Part shown: positions 50,566 through 58,505 of the stretch, piece by piece
Position numbering within the stretch: the stretch's first letter is position 1
How the letters are laid out: the number at the start of each line of letters is the position of its first letter
NCBI GenBank assembly: GCA_008087055.1
Contig: VIEA01000001.1
Coordinates: forward strand, 260,514 to 324,513
Origin: Gammaproteobacteria bacterium LSUCC0096
GTDB taxonomy: Bacteria > Pseudomonadota > Gammaproteobacteria > Pseudomonadales > Litorivicinaceae
Reading direction: 5' to 3'
Length of the DNA stretch: 64,000 nucleotides
Notes under the pieces: model-generated
Database searches by the model: none
The model's input: the letters and a program-made list of their open reading frames with translations, nothing else
What the model was told of the DNA's origin: nothing
Made by a program: the position numbers and the translations under genes

Positions 50566-51629
50566 AGAAACCGATATGCATCATGGCTGGGGGCACTGGG
50601 GGGCATATTTTCCCGGGACTCGCGGTTGCCGAAGAACTGATCAAACGCGGTGAAACCGTCCATTGGATCGGATCAAAGCATGGCCTCGAGGGTCGCCTAG
50701 TTCCTGAGAAAGGAATCCAAATACATTACTTGGCTGTACGCGGTCTTCGCGGAAAGCATGGGCTGCAACGCTTCACCGGCCCGATCCGCCTGGGTGTTTC
50801 AGTTATTCAGGCACTTATTTTGATGCTCAGACTCAAGCCATCTGTTTGCGTGGGTTTTGGCGGCTATCCAGCAGGGCCTGGCGGGATTGCAGCAAAAATC
50901 ACAAAGGTCCCAGTCGTCATTCATGAGCAGAACGCGGTGGCGGGTATGACCAATAAGTATTTGGCCAAGTTTGCATCCAAGGTGCTCACCGCGTTTCCGG
51001 ATGTGATCGAGGGCGCTGAATGCGTAGGTAACCCAATTCGTCCGGAAATCGATTCAGTGGGTCGTCAACGTATCGCAGATGGTCATCAGCCAAGTGATAC
51101 GACGCGAGTCCTGGTGATTGGTGGTTCTCAAGGTGCAAAGTCACTGAACGAACAATTGCCTGAGAAATTAAAAGCTGTGGCAAGTCAGTTTGGAATTGAA
51201 GTCACGCACCAAACTGGTGTCTCCGGTAAGGATCAGGTTGATGATCAGTATCAAGCGCTTGATCTTGATGCCACGGTCGTTGCTTTTATTAGTCGAATGG
51301 ACGAGGCGTACCGGGAAGCAGATGTTGTCGTTTGCCGTGCAGGTGCACTCACAGTATCTGAATTAGCGAGTGCAGCAATGCCATCGGTCCTCATCCCATT
51401 TCCTTACGCGGTTGATGATCATCAAACGAAAAATGGCCAGCAATTACAAAGCGCGGGTGCGGCTGTCGTTGTTCAAGAAAAAGATCTCGATATCTTCGTT
51501 GCAAAACTCTCAGACATTCTTCGTGCTCCAGAAAACCTGACTCAGATGGCCCGTGCTGCGCGCTCAGTCGCAAAACCGGAAGCAACGCAAACGGTTGCTG
51601 ATCGTGTGATGGAGGTTGCTCGTGGTTAA
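50562..51629 (+). CDS. murG: UDP-GlcNAc:lipid I N-acetylglucosaminyltransferase MurG
   Basis: 355 residues. MurG makes lipid II on the cytoplasmic face of the inner membrane. GT-B fold with the glycine-rich N-terminal loop MAGGTGGHIFPGLAVAEEL, the second G-loop GFGGYPAGPGGIAA, HEQNAVAGMTN and the C-domain GGSQGAKSLNEQLP and FPYAVDDHQTKNGQQL. Length matches the family. Overlaps murC by eight bases. Confidence 0.98.
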   Translation: MKKPICIMAGGTGGHIFPGLAVAEELIKRGETVHWIGSKHGLEGRLVPEKGIQIHYLAVRGLRGKHGLQRFTGPIRLGVSVIQALILMLRLKPSVCVGFGGYPAGPGGIAAKITKVPVVIHEQNAVAGMTNKYLAKFASKVLTAFPDVIEGAECVGNPIRPEIDSVGRQRIADGHQPSDTTRVLVIGGSQGAKSLNEQLPEKLKAVASQFGIEVTHQTGVSGKDQVDDQYQALDLDATVVAFISRMDEAYREADVVVCRAGALTVSELASAAMPSVLIPFPYAVDDHQTKNGQQLQSAGAAVVVQEKDLDIFVAKLSDILRAPENLTQMARAARSVAKPEATQTVADRVMEVARG

Positions 51630-53025
51630 TCGGATGGGCCAAATCCAGCACATGCACTTCGTGGGAATCGGCGGGGTGGGCATGAGTGGAATTGCGGAAG
51701 TCCTTCTGAATCAGGGGTATTTGATATCGGGATCAGACCTTCGTGAGGGCCCGGCGACTGAGCGACTCGCTCGTTTGGGAGCAACGATTCATATTGGCCA
51801 TCGTGAATCAAATATCGAAGGCGCTGAAGTTGTGGTGGTATCGAGTGCGATTGATCGCACAAACCCTGAAGTTGCGACCGCTTTGAATGCGAGAATCCCG
51901 GTCATTCCGCGAGCGCAAATGTTGGCTGAATTAATGCGATTTAAGCATGGAATTGCAATTTCTGGGACGCATGGCAAAACCACCACTACATCGCTCGCGG
52001 CCTCGGTGTTGGCCGAAGGTGGACTTGATCCAACCTATATCATCGGCGGAAAGCTCAACCAGGCAGATACGAATGCAAGCTTAGGCGCCAGTCAATATAT
52101 GGTCGCAGAAGCCGACGAAAGCGATGCATCTTTCCTCGTCTTGAAGCCAATGATTGCGATAGTGACGAATATCGATGCGGATCACATGTCGACGTACGGC
52201 GGTGACTTCGAGCGACTGAAACAAACTTTCGTTCAATTCTTGCAGAACCTTCCGTTTTACGGTCTGGTGATTGCGAATGCCGATGATCCAGTTGTAACCG
52301 AGCTTCTACCGACTGTGGGCCGGACATTCCTCACATTCGGTATCGACTCCGAGGCTGACTATCGGGCTGTGAATATTACAACCGATGGTTTGAGAACCCA
52401 TTTCGAGGTTGTGCGTCCTGATGAAAACAACTTGAGAGTGACGCTCTCGATGCCTGGTCGCCACAATGTACTGAACGCTCTCGCAGTCATCGCTTTATCG
52501 GATCACTTGGGTGTTAATGATGAATCGTTAATCAAAGCACTGAGCGAATTCCAAGGCGTTGGCCGCCGTTTCCAGTTAACTGGTTTTATTGAAAAAGACG
52601 GCCAGCAAATTCCTGTGATCGATGATTACGGACATCATCCGAAGGAGCTTGAAGTCACTTTTGATGCGGTTCGAGGCGCTTACCCGGGTCGCCGATTAGT
52701 CAGTGTGTTTCAACCACATCGTTATTCCCGAACACAAGATCTCTTTGATGATTTTGTATCCATACTGAATCGTGCCGATGAGCTTGTCTTAATGCCCGTC
52801 TATCCAGCGGGTGAGGCGCCAATTGTTGGTGCTGAATCCAAAGACCTTGCACAAAGTATCCGTCGCCTTGGTCACTGCCGTCCTTATGTTGAAGGCGAAT
52901 TTGACGAGGTTATAGAGCGCGTGAGTGCATTGGCCCAGCCGAATGACGTGGTTTTAATTCAGGGTGCGGGTTCAATTGGACGACTGCCATCTCAAATAGT
53001 GGCGACCCTCGGAGGTGACCAATGA
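51622..53025 (+). CDS. murC: UDP-N-acetylmuramate:L-alanine ligase MurC
   Basis: 467 residues from the GTG at 51622, six bases after a GGAGG; a TTG at 51616 would overlap that Shine-Dalgarno. MurC adds L-Ala to UDP-MurNAc. The start HFVGIGGVGMSGIAEVLLNQGY is the UDP-binding loop, the ATP loop is ISGTHGKTTTTSL at about 115-127, and DDYGHHPKELEVTFDAVR lies in the C-terminal domain. Overlaps ddl by four bases. Confidence 0.98.
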   Translation: MVNRMGQIQHMHFVGIGGVGMSGIAEVLLNQGYLISGSDLREGPATERLARLGATIHIGHRESNIEGAEVVVVSSAIDRTNPEVATALNARIPVIPRAQMLAELMRFKHGIAISGTHGKTTTTSLAASVLAEGGLDPTYIIGGKLNQADTNASLGASQYMVAEADESDASFLVLKPMIAIVTNIDADHMSTYGGDFERLKQTFVQFLQNLPFYGLVIANADDPVVTELLPTVGRTFLTFGIDSEADYRAVNITTDGLRTHFEVVRPDENNLRVTLSMPGRHNVLNALAVIALSDHLGVNDESLIKALSEFQGVGRRFQLTGFIEKDGQQIPVIDDYGHHPKELEVTFDAVRGAYPGRRLVSVFQPHRYSRTQDLFDDFVSILNRADELVLMPVYPAGEAPIVGAESKDLAQSIRRLGHCRPYVEGEFDEVIERVSALAQPNDVVLIQGAGSIGRLPSQIVATLGGDQ

Positions 53026-53939
53026 ATTGGGCGAATGAGCGAGTCGCACTTGTCTACGGTGGAGTTGGATCTGAGGCCAACGTCTCACGTGACGGCAGAG
53101 AAACCGTGGCGGCAGCGATGCGAGATCTCGGCATCACACCGATAGAAATTGATATCAAAGATGGATTGGTTGAACCGTTGATCACAGCGAATCCAACCCG
53201 CGTCTTTAACCTCGTTCATGGCCGCCCGGGTGAAGACGGAGTACTTCAAGGATTGCTGTGTGCGCTCGGAATTCCATTCACCGGCTCTGGTGTCGGTGCT
53301 TCAGCTTTGGCATTGGATAAGCCTCGGACTAAACAAGTGTGGGAGTCACTCGGACTACCAACAGCACCAATGGTCGTTGTGAATGATCTTGAGCAAGCAG
53401 ATATCTGCGTCAAACGATTGGGCCCAGAGCTTTTTGTCAAACCGGCTCATGAAGGTTCCTCAGTTGGTGCGCATGTGGTTCATGGTGCAGATCAATTGAA
53501 CGCAGCATTAATCGATGCGCTCAAACACGATACTCGAGTCTTGGTCGAGCCCTTGCTACCGGGACCTGAATTTACTGTTGGTGTTGTTCGTGGTCTGGCA
53601 CTGCCCGTGATTGGGATCCGTCCAAGCTCTGAATTCTACGATTACGAGGCGAAGTATCAGGCTGATGATACTGAGTATCAGATTCCATCTGGGCTAAGTC
53701 CTGAGCTTGAGGCAGAAGCGCAGCAGTTGGCTCTTGAAGCTTTTGATGCCCTCGGTTGTCGCACGTGGGGGCGAATCGATTTCATGATGGATGAAACAGG
53801 CCATTTACTTCTTGTTGAGTGCAATACAGTCCCAGGCATGGGTAGTCACTCCCTCGTGCCAAAAGCAGCACGTGCTTCAGGCATGGATATGCCGATGTTG
53901 ATTGAACAGATCCTTCTGGATGCGGAGGTTTCGCCATGA
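53022..53939 (+). CDS. ddl: D-alanine:D-alanine ligase
   Basis: 305 residues, DdlB-type ATP-grasp ligase. It makes D-Ala-D-Ala for MurF. Conserved parts are VALVYGGVGSEANVSRDG, NLVHGRPGEDGVLQGLL, KPAHEGSSVGAHVV, the EPLLPGPEFTVGVV strand and LLVECNTVPGMGSHSLVPKAA near the end. Where many Ddl sequences have GGxSAE, this one has GGVGSEANVS. Overlaps ftsQ by four bases. Confidence 0.97.
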   Translation: MNWANERVALVYGGVGSEANVSRDGRETVAAAMRDLGITPIEIDIKDGLVEPLITANPTRVFNLVHGRPGEDGVLQGLLCALGIPFTGSGVGASALALDKPRTKQVWESLGLPTAPMVVVNDLEQADICVKRLGPELFVKPAHEGSSVGAHVVHGADQLNAALIDALKHDTRVLVEPLLPGPEFTVGVVRGLALPVIGIRPSSEFYDYEAKYQADDTEYQIPSGLSPELEAEAQQLALEAFDALGCRTWGRIDFMMDETGHLLLVECNTVPGMGSHSLVPKAARASGMDMPMLIEQILLDAEVSP

Positions 53940-54652
53940 CAATGCAGCAAATTGCGAATCGTACGTTAACCCACTGGAAAGTGCTGATGCTGTTGATCGG
54001 CCTTGGAGTCACCGGCTCAATCGCAGCGAGTGGCCTAAGTCACCTGCTACAAGATGTGCAAATTCGCCAAGTCCAGCTTCAAGGCGACTTGCGATACTTG
54101 GATGCCGATAGTCTGACACGCGATTTGAGCATTCGCTTCAATGGGAATTATTTGGACACGACCTTAGGCCAGGTGATTTCAGAAGTTGAGTCACATCCAT
54201 GGATCGCAGGTGCATCCGCACGTCGGGTGTGGCCCGACACTCTATTAATCGAAATTACCGAACAGCGTCCGGTCGCGATATATAACGACACGCAGTACTT
54301 GGGTTTATCGGGTGATCTGTTTGAGCCACCAAAACCTGTGAATGAACCGTTACCAAGACTCTATGGCGCGTTATCTGAAACGATGCAGGTCTACAGCCAT
54401 TACGGAGTGTTTTCTGATCGATTGTCTGATTTTTCAAAAGTCATCTCCGTTTCTCGCGGCCATGACATGGGTTGGCAGATTACGCTCGCCAATGGCATCG
54501 GCGTGCAGCTTGGGCGCGATGATATTTTGGGACGTCTCTCGCGTGCACGCGATGTATTGAATCGTCTTGATGACGAGAAACTCGCGAAACTCCAGGAGAT
54601 CGATGCGCGTTATGACAATGGCGTTGCATTAGCTTGGAGGGTTTCCGAGTGA
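53936..54652 (+). CDS. ftsQ: Cell division protein FtsQ
   Basis: 238 residues. FtsQ is a bitopic protein that recruits FtsL and FtsB. A short cytoplasmic tail and one membrane helix (about 17-38) are followed by a POTRA domain (about 43-112: IRQVQLQGDLRYLDADSL through LLIEITEQRPVAIYN) and the beta domain. It is at the short end of the family range. It overlaps the GTG of ftsA by four bases. Confidence 0.96.
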   Translation: MTMQQIANRTLTHWKVLMLLIGLGVTGSIAASGLSHLLQDVQIRQVQLQGDLRYLDADSLTRDLSIRFNGNYLDTTLGQVISEVESHPWIAGASARRVWPDTLLIEITEQRPVAIYNDTQYLGLSGDLFEPPKPVNEPLPRLYGALSETMQVYSHYGVFSDRLSDFSKVISVSRGHDMGWQITLANGIGVQLGRDDILGRLSRARDVLNRLDDEKLAKLQEIDARYDNGVALAWRVSE

Positions 54653-55857
54653 ATCATATGTTGGTCATCGACATCGGCTCGAGCCAGATTACAGCAGCTG
54701 TTGCTGAGATTACCGACGCACGCCGAATCGTTGTCCGTGGACTTGGGCGTGCTCGATCTGGCGGCTTAAAGCAGGGCGTCGTCATTCAGATCGATTCAGT
54801 CGTCGATGCTCTCGTGCGTGCGGTTGCCGAAGCCAATCAAATGGCTGGTACTAAATTGTCCGATCCTTTGGTCTCTATCGGTGGGTCCCATCTGCTTGGT
54901 CAAGATATATCAGGCACGGTGATGTTGAACCATCGCGAGGTCACAGACGTTTTATTGACGCAAGCAATGGAGCAGGTTCAGGCGCAGGCTCAGGTTCCTG
55001 AACGTGAGATTTTGAGTGTTATTCCCCGATCATTCACGTTGGACAGTCAAACCGGAATCCGCTCGCCGCAGGGGATGACTGGAAATCGATTGGATGCCCA
55101 CGTCCACGTGATTACCGGTGCGACGCATGTGGTCAATAACTTGAAGAAATGCCTACGACTCGCTGGTCTTGAAGCCGCTGTCCTGGTCCCGTCTGCTCTC
55201 GCGGTCAGCCAGTTGGTTTTACCTGACGAGCGAGAACTTGGCGTCTGTGTGGCAGATATTGGCGTTGGAACAACAGATGTCATGGTGATCTCTGAAGGTG
55301 CACCAGCCTGGATGCAAGTGATGCCAATGGGCGGCGAGTTACTCACTCACGATCTGGCTGTCGCGCTGAAAACGCCCCTTGGTGATGCCGAGCATTTGAA
55401 AGTTCAGTATGGCTACGCGCATACGAGCTTCGCGCCACCAAAAGACACCGTTCAAGTCAAAAAGCTCGCCGACCGGCCTGCTGAGAATATTAGCTTGCAA
55501 CAACTGACGGCTTTTATTCAGCCCCGTGTTGAGGAAATCGCAGAAATCTTAGGTGAACGCCTTCGGCAATCAGGCCGTTTTGAAGAGGCATCCACAGGAA
55601 TTGTTTTATGCGGTGGAACGGCAGCGCTGCCTGGCATCGCGCAAGTTTTCGAGAGTATGTTGCAGTGCCCATGTCGGGTACTTAAACAAGCCCATCAAGA
55701 AGGACTCGATGGGTTACTACAAGATCCAGCCAATGCGGTTCTCGCAGGGCTTCTGGCGTATGGACGCGACCAAGAAGTCAGGCCGAAACCACGTTGGCTT
55801 GGTGCGCAGGGAAGCATGTTCAATCGGGTTCGACGGTGGATCCAGGGAAATTTTTAA
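54649..55857 (+). CDS. ftsA: Cell division actin-like protein FtsA
   Basis: 402 residues from the GTG at 54649, eight bases after GGAGG; the ATG at 54658 is an alternative. FtsA links FtsZ to the membrane. It has the actin-family phosphate loop LVIDIGSSQITAAVAEI, the 1C-domain region, VCVADIGVGTTDVMVISEG (phosphate 2) and IVLCGGTAALPGI (adenosine). The C-terminal amphipathic membrane-targeting helix is FNRVRRWIQGNF. Confidence 0.97.
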   Translation: MNHMLVIDIGSSQITAAVAEITDARRIVVRGLGRARSGGLKQGVVIQIDSVVDALVRAVAEANQMAGTKLSDPLVSIGGSHLLGQDISGTVMLNHREVTDVLLTQAMEQVQAQAQVPEREILSVIPRSFTLDSQTGIRSPQGMTGNRLDAHVHVITGATHVVNNLKKCLRLAGLEAAVLVPSALAVSQLVLPDERELGVCVADIGVGTTDVMVISEGAPAWMQVMPMGGELLTHDLAVALKTPLGDAEHLKVQYGYAHTSFAPPKDTVQVKKLADRPAENISLQQLTAFIQPRVEEIAEILGERLRQSGRFEEASTGIVLCGGTAALPGIAQVFESMLQCPCRVLKQAHQEGLDGLLQDPANAVLAGLLAYGRDQEVRPKPRWLGAQGSMFNRVRRWIQGNF

Positions 55858-55873
55858 TTGAGAGGGTAATCAA

Positions 55874-57043
55874 ATGTTCGAGATCGTAGATCAAATCGAA
55901 TCAAACGCGGTCATTAAGGTGATCGGCGTAGGTGGTGGTGGCGGTAATGCCGTTAATCACATGTTGAAACACGCGGTTGAGGGTGTTGAGTTCATCGTTG
56001 CGAATACCGATGCGCAAGCAATGAAAGCAATCCCAGCTGACCGGACACTTCAGCTTGGTGGCGATATCACAAAAGGCTTGGGTGCGGGCGCAAATCCTGA
56101 TGTAGGACGCAACGCGGCACTCGAAGATCGTGCTGCGATTGCTGAAGTACTCGCTGATACAGACATGGTTTTTATTACTGCTGGCATGGGTGGCGGTACA
56201 GGAACAGGCGCTGCGCCAGTGGTTGCTGAAATAGCTCGCGAAATGGGGATCTTGACGGTGGCAATCGTCACTCGTCCGTTTGGATTTGAAGGTCGTCGTC
56301 GTACCCATGTTGCCGATCAAGGCATCGCAGCGCTTGAGAAGCACGTCGATTCGTTGATTGTTGTCCCGAACGAAAAACTACTGCCCGTGCTCGGTAAGAA
56401 TGCATCATTGATGGCTGCCTTTGCTGAGGCCAATAACGTATTACACGGTGCTGTGCGCGGCATCGCTGATTTGATTATTCGCCCAGGTATGATCAACGTC
56501 GACTTCGCGGACGTCCGTACTGTGATGAGTGAGATGGGTAAAGCCATGATGGGAACCGGTACAGCAGCTGGTGAAGATCGTGCTGCGAAGGCGGCTGAAA
56601 TGGCGATTCGTTCACCGTTACTAGAAGATGTTGATCTCTCTGGCGCACGCGGTATTTTGGTGAATATTACTTCGGGTCCAGATTTCACCCTGGGTGAATT
56701 CGACCAAGTCGGACATGTCGTCGAGCAAATTAGTGATGACAACGCGAACGTGGTTGTCGGAACTGTGATTGATCCTGAAATGAGCGACCAAATTTGTGTC
56801 ACCGTCGTTGCGACCGGACTTGGTGGGGCACAAGCGCCTAAGACAGTCGTTGATAATGCGCACCTAGAACGAGCTCCGCGTGAAGCCTATAGCCCAACAA
56901 ATACAGCAGCTCCTCAGGTTTTGAGAACACAGGCTGTGGGAAATACGGCGCTTGCGCAGGAAGTGATTGAAGAGCCAGATAATGGTCAGGAAATGGAGCG
57001 GATCTTGAACATCCCTGCATTTCTTCGTCGTCAGGCGGACTAA
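55874..57043 (+). CDS. ftsZ: Cell division tubulin homologue FtsZ
   Basis: 389 residues. FtsZ polymerises with GTP to form the division ring. The tubulin signature GGGTGTG is at about residues 106-112, with [11 protein letters not shown] near the N-terminus and [15 protein letters not shown] in the T7-loop region. A short disordered linker (about 318-370) leads to the C-terminal peptide [10 protein letters not shown], which binds FtsA and ZipA. GAGGGTAA lies just before the ATG. Confidence 0.99.
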   Translation: MFEIVDQIESNAVIKVIGVGGGGGNAVNHMLKHAVEGVEFIVANTDAQAMKAIPADRTLQLGGDITKGLGAGANPDVGRNAALEDRAAIAEVLADTDMVFITAGMGGGTGTGAAPVVAEIAREMGILTVAIVTRPFGFEGRRRTHVADQGIAALEKHVDSLIVVPNEKLLPVLGKNASLMAAFAEANNVLHGAVRGIADLIIRPGMINVDFADVRTVMSEMGKAMMGTGTAAGEDRAAKAAEMAIRSPLLEDVDLSGARGILVNITSGPDFTLGEFDQVGHVVEQISDDNANVVVGTVIDPEMSDQICVTVVATGLGGAQAPKTVVDNAHLERAPREAYSPTNTAAPQVLRTQAVGNTALAQEVIEEPDNGQEMERILNIPAFLRRQAD

Positions 57044-57065
57044 TGGAGAAAACTCCACGCTTCCG

Positions 57066-57106
57066 CTCCGTTTTGCAGGATGCAACGGAGAAAAGCCTGT
57101 TAAACT
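57066..57106 (+). promoter_or_regulatory. Hairpin and extended -10 promoter upstream of lpxC
   Basis: An imperfect inverted repeat (57066-57090; outer stem CTCCG/CGGAG, inner TTGCA/TGCAA with a small bulge) lies 22 bases after the ftsZ stop and has no T-run, so it is not a clear terminator. It is followed by TGTTAAACT, which fits an extended -10 element (TG at 57098, hexamer 57101-57106), 26 bases before the lpxC start. Confidence 0.5.
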
Positions 57107-57132
57107 AGCGGGATTACCGGAGGAGATTTGAA

Positions 57133-58050
57133 TTGATTGCACAGCGAACGCTGAAAAATGTCGTGCGAGCCACAGGAGTGGGATTGCATTCAGGTGATAC
57201 GGTTTATCTCACAATGAGGCCTGCACCTGAGAATCATGGCATTCAATTCAAACGAGTGGATTTGGATCCGCCTGCACTGATACGGGCGAATGCAGACAGT
57301 GTCTCTCAGACAACCCTCTCAACCTGTTTGTCTTCGCCCGACGGTGCGCAAGTCTCAACCGTCGAGCATTTACTATCCGCGTTATCAGGTATGGGTATCG
57401 ATAACGTTCTCGTTGAGTGCAATGCCCCAGAGCTTCCCATCATGGATGGCAGTGCCTCACCGTTTGTATTTTTGATCCAGTCAGCAGGTGTACGAGAACA
57501 AACAGCACCTCGCGAATACATCCGAATCACACATATTGTTGAAGTGGAGCATGAAGGCAAAATCGCCCGGCTTGAACCATTCAATGGATTCCGAATTACG
57601 TTTTCTATCGACTTTGATCATCCAGTGGTCGACCAAGGTGAATGCAAAACTGTCGTCGATATTGATGAAGCCTCTTTTGTCCGCGAGGTCAGTCGAGCTC
57701 GTACTTTTGGATTCATGCGTGATCTTGATTATCTAAAAGCGAACAATTTGGCGCGTGGTGGCTCAATGGCTAATGCGATCGTCGTTGGTGAAGATCGGAT
57801 TTTGAACGACGATGGCTTGCGTCAGAATGATGAGTTTGTGAAGCATAAAGTGCTTGATGCACTCGGCGACTTGTATCTAGCGGGTCGTCCAATTATCGGC
57901 CACTACTCGGGTAATCGAAGTGGGCACGCATTAAATAACAAATTGCTGCGTCAGTTGTTCTCTGATCCAAGCAATTATGAGGTTGTTACCTTTGATCGGG
58001 CGGAAGATTGCCCGATACCCGTGCAGCCAATTGCTGAAACTGACGTTTAA
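57133..58050 (+). CDS. lpxC: UDP-3-O-acyl-N-acetylglucosamine deacetylase LpxC
   Basis: 305 residues from TTG, which has GGAGGAG upstream and gives the family start [20 protein letters not shown]. LpxC carries out the committed, zinc-dependent step of lipid A synthesis. Zinc ligands are in VEHLLSAL (first His) and [15 protein letters not shown] (His and Asp); the general-base region is [12 protein letters not shown], and [13 protein letters not shown] holds the catalytic His. The last 65 bases overlap the convergent dciA gene. Confidence 0.98.
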   Translation: MIAQRTLKNVVRATGVGLHSGDTVYLTMRPAPENHGIQFKRVDLDPPALIRANADSVSQTTLSTCLSSPDGAQVSTVEHLLSALSGMGIDNVLVECNAPELPIMDGSASPFVFLIQSAGVREQTAPREYIRITHIVEVEHEGKIARLEPFNGFRITFSIDFDHPVVDQGECKTVVDIDEASFVREVSRARTFGFMRDLDYLKANNLARGGSMANAIVVGEDRILNDDGLRQNDEFVKHKVLDALGDLYLAGRPIIGHYSGNRSGHALNNKLLRQLFSDPSNYEVVTFDRAEDCPIPVQPIAETDV

Positions 58051-58459
58051 GTTCGTCATCCTCGAGCGTTTCTGAAAATTCTTGGATTGAAGCCCCAGCT
58101 TTCTGGCTCGGTGCGATGGTTTTGCGTATCGCCTTCTTATCTTCGGTATGTCGAGGTCTTACTCGGCACTGAATTCTCCGAATTCCACGAAACAAGGGAT
58201 CATTACCGAGCGCCTCGATGAGGCTATACTCTTCGAAGCGCAATTTGGCTGCTAATGCCGCTTGTGGAACATATAAAGTGAGTAGTCCAGAATTGAGATC
58301 TCCAGTTGCGACCTCATGTTTAAGTTCAGTTGGCAGAAGGGATTCGATGATTTGGGCACGTTTCGCCTGAATCGATGCTTCAAGCTGAAGTGTCTCGAGG
58401 TGACTACCTGATCGATTGATCAAAGTTCTCAGGCTTTTTAGCTGTCCGGGGTCACGCAA
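57986..58459 (-). CDS. dciA: DciA-type replicative helicase loader/operator (DUF721)
   Basis: 157 residues from a TTG start with no clear Shine-Dalgarno. The N-terminal KH-like DUF721 domain (about 1-105) includes [21 protein letters not shown] (in part), [24 protein letters not shown] and RRIQCRVRP. The C-terminal tail is charged and probably flexible. DciA loads or stimulates DnaB in bacteria lacking DnaC. Its place between lpxC and secA, facing secA, is the Pseudomonas arrangement, where enterobacteria have secM. Its 3' end runs 65 bases into lpxC. Confidence 0.9.
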   Translation of the reverse strand: MRDPGQLKSLRTLINRSGSHLETLQLEASIQAKRAQIIESLLPTELKHEVATGDLNSGLLTLYVPQAALAAKLRFEEYSLIEALGNDPLFRGIRRIQCRVRPRHTEDKKAIRKTIAPSQKAGASIQEFSETLEDDELKRQFQQLAARVSGNLPPDQR

Positions 58460-58505
58460 TTCGCTACAATGCCGTTTTTACTATCACAGACATCATAGGA
58501 TACGC
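58460..58505. promoter_or_regulatory. Divergent dciA/secA spacer
   Basis: Only 46 bases separate the two starts. TACAAT at 58465-58470 on the plus strand could be a -10 for secA, but no -35 is obvious. No secM-like arrest gene precedes secA, so the known SecM control is absent here. Confidence 0.4.

Noticed and set aside
58416-58505. 30-residue N-terminal extension of SecA
   Set aside because: It overlaps dciA and has no similarity to SecA N-termini, whereas the ATG at 58506 starts the family sequence [15 protein letters not shown].
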